Origin: Butyricimonas paravirosa
GTDB taxonomy: Bacteria > Bacteroidota > Bacteroidia > Bacteroidales > Marinifilaceae
Reading direction: 5' to 3'
Assembly (NCBI RefSeq): GCF_032878955.1
Contig: NZ_CP043839.1
Location: 2,356,001-2,420,000, forward strand
Length of the DNA: 64,000 bases
Shown here: one piece after another, positions 8,285 to 16,006 of the stretch
Layout: every line of letters begins with the position of its first letter
Numbering within the stretch: the first letter of the stretch is position 1
Notes under the pieces: generated by a model
What the model saw: the letters and a program-made list of their open reading frames with translations, nothing else
Database searches by the model: none
What the model was told of the DNA's origin: nothing
Position numbers and translations under genes: made by a program

Positions 8285-11200
8285 TTAATTAAACAATACC
8301 GACAACGACACGTTGAACGTTCTGGCAAACGGGTAATCCAATCCCCTTTCCGTTCTGATCGATGAAATTCGACCTAATTCCTCCATCGTGGCGTTCAGCG
8401 ACATACTGGCAATCCGGCACGCTTGCAAGAATTTAAAATTCTTCGGGTCAAAACGATAACCGATTGCCAAAGACGTAAACGACAATTCATTCCGTTTCTG
8501 AGCGAAACGACTACTCATTCCCGTATCTTGGTTCGTCATCGTTATCGCTTTATAACGGGCATTCCGGTTATTCTCGCTCCAACGGTGTGATAACGCCCGG
8601 CGATCCAAGTTATAAGCAGCACTTGAATTTTCTATTTTATCTACCAGTGTCTGGTTATACCACCATGCTCCCAACTCGTACGAACAAGCCAGAGAAACAC
8701 TCCAATTCTTATACGTAAACGCGGAAGAAATAGAACCTCTCAATTTCGGTTCCGTGTCACCGATTGCCACTTTATCCAGCGGATCCCAGATATAGGTTTT
8801 CTCCCCGTTGCGGGTTAAGAACACTTCTTGCCCCGTGGCCGGGTCAATTCCCAAAGAAGGAACCACGAACAACTGGGTGGTAGATTTCCCTTCCTCGTAA
8901 ATAGCCTCCGGGCTCCCGTTCTTTTTCTCCAAATTTGTCTGGTTCATAGCCTTCATCTCGTTCGAAATCTTCTTGATCACGTTACGATTATGCGAACCGT
9001 TCATTGAGATACTCCATTGAATCTGTCTTTCGTAATCCTGAATAGGCATCACGCTTAACGAAATATCATATCCTTCGTTTTCAACAGCTCCCACATTCAT
9101 GGTTTTGCTCGCAAATCCGGTAGAAGGAGCCATATTATAATCCAACAGCAACTCATCCGTGTAATTATTGTAATACGAGAAGGATGCATTTACCCGACTA
9201 TTCCATAGTCCGACTTCTATCGCCAAACTACGATTCTTCGTCGTGGACCATCCCAAATCCGGGTTACCCATACCTTTCAACTGCGCTCCCAATATATCCG
9301 AAGAGGGATAGGGGAACAACAAATCATCATACGTGTAAGTCTCTTTCGCCTGATAAGGGGAATAACTTTGTGATCCCGTGATACCGTATGATCCGCGTAA
9401 CACCAAGTTTGAGATGAAAGTATTTTGCAACCATTTTTCCCGGTGTACATTCCAACGAGCCCCGGCTGCCCAGAAAGGAGCCATACCCGTGTTCGACCCG
9501 AATTGCGAGGAAAGATCCCCACGAATACTAAAGTCTACCGAGAAACGCATATCATACATATAACTAAGCTGTCCGATAATTCCGACCGTCCGGGAAGTAG
9601 ATTCCGACCCGCTCACCCGGTCTTCCATCTCGTAAGCAAACAAAAAGTCATCCATATTATCATTCGGGAAACCCATAGCCGACAAGTTTACACTATTACT
9701 CTTGTTCTCATCCACGTTCCAACGTCCGAACACACTTAACAAATGCTTATCCTTCGTGTAGTTATAACTTACAGAAGCATTCACGCTCCAAGAAACATTA
9801 TCCCCTGTACTCTTGTTGTATGACCCTTTTCTGGTCAAATCCGTCTCTCCCAAGAAATCCGTATGATTCATGGATTTGAAAACCTCCATCCGGGAAGTAC
9901 CTTTCGTGATGGACGCTCCCGCTGACACCCGGAGATTTTCCAGAATCGCGCACTCGATATTAAAGTTATCCACGACACTAAAATTCTCCGTGAAATCCTT
10001 ATATTTCCACAACAAATTATACAACGGGTTCACGATATTCACCGTTCCTCCCCCTTCGCCCGGTAACTTCTTCTGGTCCAAAAGACTGGTATAACGTCCG
10101 TTCTCGTCCGTTTTCCGGTAATACGGGTTTAATTTCGTGTATTGACTGAAAGAACCGTAAGGAGAATTATCCCCTCTCACGTTCGTCAGGCTCAATTGAT
10201 TCTGGATATTCCATTTTTTCCGACGGTATTGAAGAGATAGATTCAAACCCATGCTGTTACGCCCGGATTCCTTCATCACTCCCGGTTCTCTTGAATAATT
10301 TATTCCCAAGTTATATCTTAACGCCTCATCTCCACCTTCCATTGTCAACGTGTGGCGGTGAGTGACGGCCGTCCGCAAGGGCTCTGACAACCAGTACGTG
10401 TCAACCCCTCTTAAAATTTCTTCTTTATATTTATTGTAATAATTCAACTGGCTCGTCGTGCTGAATACCCCGGCCATCCGTTCGTATTCCAACTTCTCTT
10501 CCGCATCCATCAAATTATAATCCGACAAATCAGGAACAGAAATACCCATATTCATACTATATGAAATATTCAACGCTCCCGGAAGGGGTTTCTTTGTCTC
10601 CACAACAAGCACCCCGTTAGAGGCTTTCGAACCGTAAATTGCCGTTGCAGCAGCATCCTTCAAAATAGTAATGGATTCCACACGTTCCGGGTCCAAGTCT
10701 ACAATCCGTTGTAAGGTGGTTTCAAATCCATCCAACACGAAAAGCGGCATATTCGGGCGTTGAGAATAATCTCCCATCATCATCTCCATGCTATTAGCAT
10801 CCACCCCGCCGTTTCCTAGCTGCACGTCACCCCGCAAGCGGAATTCCGGCATGGCATTCGGATTCGAACCAGCATTATTATTTTCCACGATACGAAAACT
10901 CGGATCAAAAACCTGTAAAGCCTTCAACAGATTATTCGGGCTTATCTTCTTCAACTCGCTCCCTTTCACGGAAACATAACCACCCGAGAAACTTTCCACC
11001 TTACGAGGTGCCATACCCGTCACCACCACGTCTTCGATCTCCGTGGTTTTCGCCGTCAACTTGATCTCCAAATCTTTCATATCCCCGGTCACCGTAATCG
11101 TTTCTTCCTCGTAGCCAACGAATGAAATCAACAAGGCAGATGTTCCCTGAGGAACCTCGATAAAAAATTTCCCGTCAAAATCCGTCACCACTCCCATCCC

Positions 11201-11653
11201 CTTATTCTCTTTCAGGATAATACTCGCACCGGGAAGAGGCTCTTTCGTGGATGCATCAATAACAGTTCCGTTAATTTTATAAATAGTTACTCCTTGTGTC
11301 GGTTTTTGATACTTCAAAACCACGACACGATTCATCTGGTACTCCACGGACACCGGTTGATCTCCCAAAGCAAGCATCAACACGTAATCCAGTTCTCGAT
11401 CCTTCACATCAAAGGACACTTTCCTATTAACATCTATTTGCGAATGATTATAAAAGAATCGTACTTTAGCCACTGATGCCAGCGTATCAAGCACGTCGTT
11501 CAATTTCATATCCTTCACATTCAGCGTTACTCTCGTTTTTTTATAATCCTGTTCCTGCCCCAAAACAGACGAAATTGGCAGCAAAGCATATAAAAAAACA
11601 CAACAAATCGATTTAATGATTAAATCTCTACATAGACACTTCTTTTTTTGCAT
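8285..11653 (-). CDS. SusC/RagA TonB-dependent receptor with STN domain (locus 1)
   Basis: A 1122-residue outer-membrane transporter. After a signal peptide (cleavage near residue 32) come an STN domain (about 40-110), used for signalling to FecR, a carboxypeptidase-regulatory-like domain (about 125-205), a TonB box/plug (VEDVVVTGMAP, then LFVLDGFETTLQRIVDLDPERVE and ILKDAAATAIYGSKASNGVLVVET) and a C-terminal beta barrel ending in FNVSLSVLFN. With SusD it forms the active uptake complex energised by TonB. The STN domain fits the sigma/FecR pair at the head of the same locus. The plug has an unusually long MPEFRLRGDVQLG region. Confidence 0.95.
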   Translation of the reverse strand: MQKKKCLCRDLIIKSICCVFLYALLPISSVLGQEQDYKKTRVTLNVKDMKLNDVLDTLASVAKVRFFYNHSQIDVNRKVSFDVKDRELDYVLMLALGDQPVSVEYQMNRVVVLKYQKPTQGVTIYKINGTVIDASTKEPLPGASIILKENKGMGVVTDFDGKFFIEVPQGTSALLISFVGYEEETITVTGDMKDLEIKLTAKTTEIEDVVVTGMAPRKVESFSGGYVSVKGSELKKISPNNLLKALQVFDPSFRIVENNNAGSNPNAMPEFRLRGDVQLGNGGVDANSMEMMMGDYSQRPNMPLFVLDGFETTLQRIVDLDPERVESITILKDAAATAIYGSKASNGVLVVETKKPLPGALNISYSMNMGISVPDLSDYNLMDAEEKLEYERMAGVFSTTSQLNYYNKYKEEILRGVDTYWLSEPLRTAVTHRHTLTMEGGDEALRYNLGINYSREPGVMKESGRNSMGLNLSLQYRRKKWNIQNQLSLTNVRGDNSPYGSFSQYTKLNPYYRKTDENGRYTSLLDQKKLPGEGGGTVNIVNPLYNLLWKYKDFTENFSVVDNFNIECAILENLRVSAGASITKGTSRMEVFKSMNHTDFLGETDLTRKGSYNKSTGDNVSWSVNASVSYNYTKDKHLLSVFGRWNVDENKSNSVNLSAMGFPNDNMDDFLFAYEMEDRVSGSESTSRTVGIIGQLSYMYDMRFSVDFSIRGDLSSQFGSNTGMAPFWAAGARWNVHREKWLQNTFISNLVLRGSYGITGSQSYSPYQAKETYTYDDLLFPYPSSDILGAQLKGMGNPDLGWSTTKNRSLAIEVGLWNSRVNASFSYYNNYTDELLLDYNMAPSTGFASKTMNVGAVENEGYDISLSVMPIQDYERQIQWSISMNGSHNRNVIKKISNEMKAMNQTNLEKKNGSPEAIYEEGKSTTQLFVVPSLGIDPATGQEVFLTRNGEKTYIWDPLDKVAIGDTEPKLRGSISSAFTYKNWSVSLACSYELGAWWYNQTLVDKIENSSAAYNLDRRALSHRWSENNRNARYKAITMTNQDTGMSSRFAQKRNELSFTSLAIGYRFDPKNFKFLQACRIASMSLNATMEELGRISSIRTERGLDYPFARTFNVSLSVLFN

Positions 11654-11701
11654 AATTTTGTATTGCTTTTAATTTAGAGAAATTAAATTAAAATTCAGAG
11701 T

Positions 11702-11730
11702 GGGGAAAATGTACTGCAATACATTTCCCC
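11702..11730 (-). promoter_or_regulatory. Leader hairpin upstream of susC (locus 1)
   Basis: GGGGAAAATGTA (11702-11713) pairs with TACATTTCCCC (11720-11730), with one bulged base. It lies between the previous stop codon and susC, 49 bases before the susC start. A similar hairpin precedes the susC of locus 2. It could be an attenuator or an mRNA-processing or stabilising element that sets receptor expression apart from the upstream genes. Confidence 0.55.
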
Positions 11731-11738
11731 TTTTTAAT

Positions 11739-12716
11739 TTACTGCATCACTTGATTCAAAATCTTCTTGTATTCCTTATTCTTATTATACTTTTTCAAAT
11801 AATCTTTTACCAGTTTCTCGATCACGTTAAAATCTCCATTGGATGTGATTGAATTGTACAGGAGTACGAATAATGCAGCATCCTGTAAAGACCCCTTGTA
11901 AAAAGCAGCCACATCCTTATATTGTTCCTCCAAGGAAGTCAACGGCTGATAATCCTTCCCTTGATCATGAGCCTCTTTGCGACGCATATAATCTTTGTAA
12001 GGTAAGAGAAAAGCCATATACACCCGATTTCTCAATGACGCCTCATCCGTCCGGAGCTTGTAATCATCCAAAGCCGTCCAATAATCCTCGGCCAGACAAT
12101 CCTCCAATTTTTTCTTGTGAAAATCTGCACTCGCGTAAGGATAGGTAATCAGATTCGTCAACAAGGTTCCTTCAATTTGCGCCATCGCCATATTATACAC
12201 CCGGGGATCAATTTGATCTTTCACCTCACTTATAATCTTCTCCTCATCTTTCACTTCCTGCACCGTTGCCGCGTGAAACTTCTTCGCATCAGTTTGAGTC
12301 ACCAACATGGCCGGGATATTAGTTTTATAACGACGTTCCCGCTGTAACATCTCCTTTTTATTTATCGCGGAACAGATAGCGACCGCTGCCGGGGTTCCGG
12401 AGAACTCTACCGACTCGTAACGTTTTCCATCGTAAGTCAGTTTCACATGGATAGAATCCCCCGGCTGTAAATACATCTCGATAAATGTATTCAACACCAA
12501 CGTGGTCACATCGTCCAAGTCCACGGTAAACTCGATCACCTGTCCCTCCTTATACGGGAATTCCATATTAATCCCCTCTTTCTCCAGAAAATCAAAATAC
12601 ACCTGATCCCGTACATACCCGTAAATCTCCGCGCTGATCACGGTAGGGCGTCCTTTGGCCTCCGCCGGAAAAGTAAGAACACTTACTAATCCTATAATCA
12701 AAAATATATGTTTCAT
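11739..12716 (-). CDS. Exported TlpA-companion protein without a thioredoxin domain
   Basis: A 325-residue protein with a signal peptide (cleavage near AEAKG, residue 21), a beta-rich N-terminal part (about 25-105; MYLQPGDSIHVKLTYDGKR) and a helical remainder. This architecture matches the N-terminal and middle regions of DUF4369/TlpA proteins such as its neighbour at 12726-13868, but there is no WCxxC motif and no thioredoxin fold at the end. It is cotranscribed, starting 9 bases after the TlpA gene. It may be a structural partner that keeps the substrate-binding part only. Its function is unknown. Confidence 0.7.
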   Translation of the reverse strand: MKHIFLIIGLVSVLTFPAEAKGRPTVISAEIYGYVRDQVYFDFLEKEGINMEFPYKEGQVIEFTVDLDDVTTLVLNTFIEMYLQPGDSIHVKLTYDGKRYESVEFSGTPAAVAICSAINKKEMLQRERRYKTNIPAMLVTQTDAKKFHAATVQEVKDEEKIISEVKDQIDPRVYNMAMAQIEGTLLTNLITYPYASADFHKKKLEDCLAEDYWTALDDYKLRTDEASLRNRVYMAFLLPYKDYMRRKEAHDQGKDYQPLTSLEEQYKDVAAFYKGSLQDAALFVLLYNSITSNGDFNVIEKLVKDYLKKYNKNKEYKKILNQVMQ

Positions 12717-12725
12717 GTATTCCTG

Positions 12726-13868
12726 TTATTTCTTGTTCAAAACTTCCTTCACCTTATTAATTAACTCCTCCCCCCTCAAATTCAAGGCGATCACTTTACC
12801 TTGAGGATCGATCAAAACGGTATAAGGTACAGCCGAAACATTACACAATTTCACGGGAAGGGTTGCCCAAGACTTCAAGTCACTCACTTGAATCCACTTC
12901 ATCTTGTTCTTCTCCACGGCATTCAACCATGCATCACGCTTCTGGTCCAAAGAAACACCCACGATCTCAAAATTCTTCCCTTTACATTCGTTGTACAGTT
13001 TCACCACGTTAGGCATTTCCCGCATACACGGACCACACCAAGAAGCCCAAAAATCGACTAACACGTACTTACCTCTCAAACTACTCAATTTAAACGATTT
13101 TCCATCCTTATCCGGTAATTCGAAATCCGGCATATCGCTCCCTACCTTAAATTCAGCTAAACGAATATATTCATCCAATTGTTTCGTGTAAGGATGTCCG
13201 TTCAGACTCGGGGAAACCACTGCACGTAATTCTTTTAACTGGTCAAGAGTAACGTTCGCTTTCATCTCCCAGAAAATCATAAACGGTGCTATTGCCTGAT
13301 CATAATACCTGCGAACTAATTCTTCCTGCAAACGCAAAGATCTGTTATTATGTTGAGCCGTACGAGCTTTAAAATCTCTATCTTGCTCCGCCTGTGATTG
13401 ATTTCTATTCAACAACCGATCGATATTAGCCGAACGCAGCATACTATCCACAAAATGTTTCATCTCTGCATTGTAAGCACTAAAAATCTCGTTATTAGCC
13501 GTTCCCGTGACTGTACAATTCACAAAAAACTCAGAATTAGCTCGAACTTTCACATTTCCCGGCTCTACCCAAACCGGAGTGATCGGGCTCAAACTGTTCG
13601 GATCACCACTTTTCACAAAATACATCCGTGGAACAGTCACATTCTTTATAACAAACGTATAACGATTATCCTTGACATCACAACTATCAATCACCTTGGA
13701 CGCACCATTAATCTCCTCTTCCTCCACCAAATAAACCTTCGTTCCTTTATAAACACCATCTAGCACTCCTTGAATCGTACAATCTTTCGTCTCTTTTGAG
13801 GTTTCATTTTGCCCGAAAAGCCCGACAAATGACATCAACAAACATCCTAATACTAAAATTCTTTTCAT
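12726..13868 (-). CDS. TlpA-type thioredoxin with DUF4369-like N-terminus
   Basis: A 380-residue exported protein (signal peptide to about Gln20). It has a DUF4369-like beta domain (about 28-125), a helical middle (130-240) and a TlpA/ResA-like thioredoxin domain (243-380) with WCGPC at Cys278/Cys281 and the cis-proline loop SAVPYTVLID. It would act as a periplasmic disulfide reductase or isomerase. It follows the FecR gene by 23 bases, which is unusual because susC normally comes straight after FecR; here two TlpA-related genes intervene. Confidence 0.9.
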   Translation of the reverse strand: MKRILVLGCLLMSFVGLFGQNETSKETKDCTIQGVLDGVYKGTKVYLVEEEEINGASKVIDSCDVKDNRYTFVIKNVTVPRMYFVKSGDPNSLSPITPVWVEPGNVKVRANSEFFVNCTVTGTANNEIFSAYNAEMKHFVDSMLRSANIDRLLNRNQSQAEQDRDFKARTAQHNNRSLRLQEELVRRYYDQAIAPFMIFWEMKANVTLDQLKELRAVVSPSLNGHPYTKQLDEYIRLAEFKVGSDMPDFELPDKDGKSFKLSSLRGKYVLVDFWASWCGPCMREMPNVVKLYNECKGKNFEIVGVSLDQKRDAWLNAVEKNKMKWIQVSDLKSWATLPVKLCNVSAVPYTVLIDPQGKVIALNLRGEELINKVKEVLNKK

Positions 13869-13891
13869 ACAATTTTTCTTTACGATTAAAA

Positions 13892-15067
13892 TTACTTGAC
13901 ATATAATCTATTACTTTCCATCCGACACGATAGAGATGACGTCTCTCTCAATCGTAAGACAAAAGCATCAAAATTCTCCTCTTTATTAATTACCCCGGTG
14001 TAAACCGTCTCCTTACTTTTTTCATTCTCAAAGATGATCTCCACGTCGTACCAACGCTCCAATACTTTAGCAACCTCTTCCAAAGACCGCCCCTTAAATA
14101 CATATTGCCCTTTCTTCCAAGCGATATAATCATTAACATTCACGGTTCTTACATCCACGGATTCATTCTCCTTATCCCAGCGTAATTGTCGGCTTGGTAA
14201 TAGATCGTAGCTCTTGTCGTCCACGTAAGCCGCCACGTGTCCTTCCACCAGTGTCACCTCCGTGTAATTCTCATCCGCGTAGGAATTCACGTTAAAAGAA
14301 GTTCCCAGCACCTCCACCTTCATCCCGTTAAGCATCACGAAAAACGGATGTTTCTCATCCCGGGCCACTTCCAGATATATCTCTCCCTCCGCGTAAACCA
14401 CCCGTTCTTTTCCCTGAAAAGCAACCGGATAGCGTAAAGAAGATTTAGCATTCATCCACACCTTTGTTCCATCTGCCAAAGTGAACGTAAAATCACATTG
14501 TGAAGGCGTTGTCAAAGTGTTATACACCATTTCCGTTCCCACGGAATCCGCCCGGTCATATTGCATACGCCCCTCTTCATTCACTGAAATTCTCACCCCG
14601 TTCTCTTCTTCCAACAACAACTCCTGATTATACAAGACCATTTCTTTCCCGTTAGAAAGCGTCAACACCGGCAAATTTCTCTGAACCGTAACCACCCCAC
14701 TCTTGGATTGTGGTTCTTCAGTTATTTCAACGTTCTCTCTCTGGCTATAATAAAACACCACGGCCAACACGGGTACGATAAAAATAGCCGCGTAACGGGA
14801 TAACTTTCCTATCCAGCGCTGACGAGAATGTAGTTTCTCTCTCCTTTTAACAAAGGTATCAAACGCAGTCTGCACGTTCGCACTCTTATATTGAGCAAGT
14901 TTTTCACGCATTACCGTCTCCGAACAAATTTGCTCGAACAACTTCTTGTTATATTCGGATTCTTCCCGCCACGAATCTAATTCGGCTTGTTCCTCTTTCG
15001 TGATATTCCCAGATAAACTCTTGGAAATCAACAAGGATATTTTGAATAACATTTCTTTATCGTTCAT
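13892..15067 (-). CDS. FecR-family anti-sigma factor (locus 1)
   Basis: A 391-residue membrane anti-sigma factor. The N-terminal cytoplasmic part (1-90, ITKEEQAELDSWREES) is expected to hold the sigma factor. One membrane segment lies near 91-109 (AAIFIVPVLAVVFYYS). The periplasmic FecR domain (about 175-290; ADGTKVWMNAKSSLRYPVAF and VEVLGTSFNVNSY) and a DUF4974-type C-terminal domain (about 310-391) contact the STN domain of SusC. It belongs with the sigma gene upstream, but 297 to 300 bases separate them, a longer gap than usual. Confidence 0.93.
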   Translation of the reverse strand: MNDKEMLFKISLLISKSLSGNITKEEQAELDSWREESEYNKKLFEQICSETVMREKLAQYKSANVQTAFDTFVKRREKLHSRQRWIGKLSRYAAIFIVPVLAVVFYYSQRENVEITEEPQSKSGVVTVQRNLPVLTLSNGKEMVLYNQELLLEEENGVRISVNEEGRMQYDRADSVGTEMVYNTLTTPSQCDFTFTLADGTKVWMNAKSSLRYPVAFQGKERVVYAEGEIYLEVARDEKHPFFVMLNGMKVEVLGTSFNVNSYADENYTEVTLVEGHVAAYVDDKSYDLLPSRQLRWDKENESVDVRTVNVNDYIAWKKGQYVFKGRSLEEVAKVLERWYDVEIIFENEKSKETVYTGVINKEENFDAFVLRLRETSSLSCRMESNRLYVK

Positions 15068-15364
15068 CAGTATACAATTTATAAAATCGCATTAAACGTT
15101 CCTTTATTGAGAGCATAAAGGTGGTTTAATAACGAGAAATCTATTAAATCATTTTGATTGGAAAAACGCTGATTACAAACGCCTTAAGAAAAAGCAAAAT
15201 TCCAACGTAAAAAGGGAAATCTAAATATTTAAAATATCAATAACGGAACGTTTAAACCTATTTCATTCCCAGTTCTATAAATAAAACGCACGACCTCCCA
15301 AAAGGGGGGTGTCTCCTAAAAAATTTTTTTTACACCTGAAAAAATAGCACTTCCGTGACGAGTA
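15068..15364 (-). other. Non-coding leader between sigma and FecR genes
   Basis: This ~300-base AT-rich interval has no open frame worth calling. On the minus strand it begins with GGTGT, an A8/T6 run and a C6-TTTT-GGGAGG segment (about 15319-15294) that can form a short GC hairpin. I see no consensus promoter. It may hold a terminator/attenuator and a separate promoter for FecR and the uptake genes. Confidence 0.4.
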
Positions 15365-15928
15365 TTACAACCAAAGGAACCCGATCAAACAGAGCAACTC
15401 TGCATCTTTCAACTGGGCGGTCAATTTTTTCTTCCCGTTACTTTTATGATCCTTCACGGTATCCACGGAAATATGCAAACGTTCGGCAATCTCCGACGCT
15501 TTCAACCCATCTAGGGTCATCATCATTACTAATTTACACTGAGGCGGTAGAGTCTCGATAGCTGCCATCAACCGGGCATAAACATCCTCTTCCAACACCT
15601 TATCCCAAAAATGTTCCTCTTCATTCTGCGAGGACACAACATCCCGGTAATATTTATCCCGGACTTTCTGTTTTCTGGAATGACTAATACATCTATTTTT
15701 CAGAGAACTGTATAAAAAATACTTGATGTCATTCTCCGTCTTGAACTTGTAGTCACTTTCCAACAAAGAAATAAACACATCCTGCACCAGATCTTCCGCC
15801 ACGTCATTATCCTTCACGTAATAATTTGCCAAAGCCTTCAATGCCACGTAGTAGCATTGATACAAATATTGATAAGCCCGGTTATCCTTACGTGCCAACA
15901 AATCCAACAAAACATCTTGATCTAACAT
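15365..15928 (-). CDS. ECF-type RNA polymerase sigma-70 factor (locus 1)
   Basis: A sigma factor of about 187 residues with region 2 (DVAEDLVQDVFISLLES) and region 4 (LPPQCKLVMMMTLDGLKASEIAERL followed by HISVDTVKDHKSNGKKKL). It should direct transcription of the downstream uptake locus when released by FecR. Two in-frame ATGs exist, at 15940 and 15928. The second is preferred because GGAGGA lies just ahead of it. The C-terminus is hydrophobic (LLCLIGFLWL), as in many Bacteroidetes ECF factors. No -33/-7 promoter is visible in the short gap to gcvP. Confidence 0.92.
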   Translation of the reverse strand: MLDQDVLLDLLARKDNRAYQYLYQCYYVALKALANYYVKDNDVAEDLVQDVFISLLESDYKFKTENDIKYFLYSSLKNRCISHSRKQKVRDKYYRDVVSSQNEEEHFWDKVLEEDVYARLMAAIETLPPQCKLVMMMTLDGLKASEIAERLHISVDTVKDHKSNGKKKLTAQLKDAELLCLIGFLWL

Positions 15929-15940
15929 GCTTTCCTCCAT

Positions 15941-15989
15941 GGAAAATAAGAAGAGGAAAGCGTTTCAACCTCAACATGAAACGCTTTCC
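15941..15989 (-). terminator. Terminator of gcvP
   Basis: A perfect 13-bp stem (GGAAAGCGTTTCA at 15955-15967 with its complement at 15977-15989) and a 9-base loop, followed on the minus strand by TCTTCTTATTTT. It separates gcvP from the sigma gene. Confidence 0.8.
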
Positions 15990-16006
15990 CTATAATTTAA
16001 AAGAAT

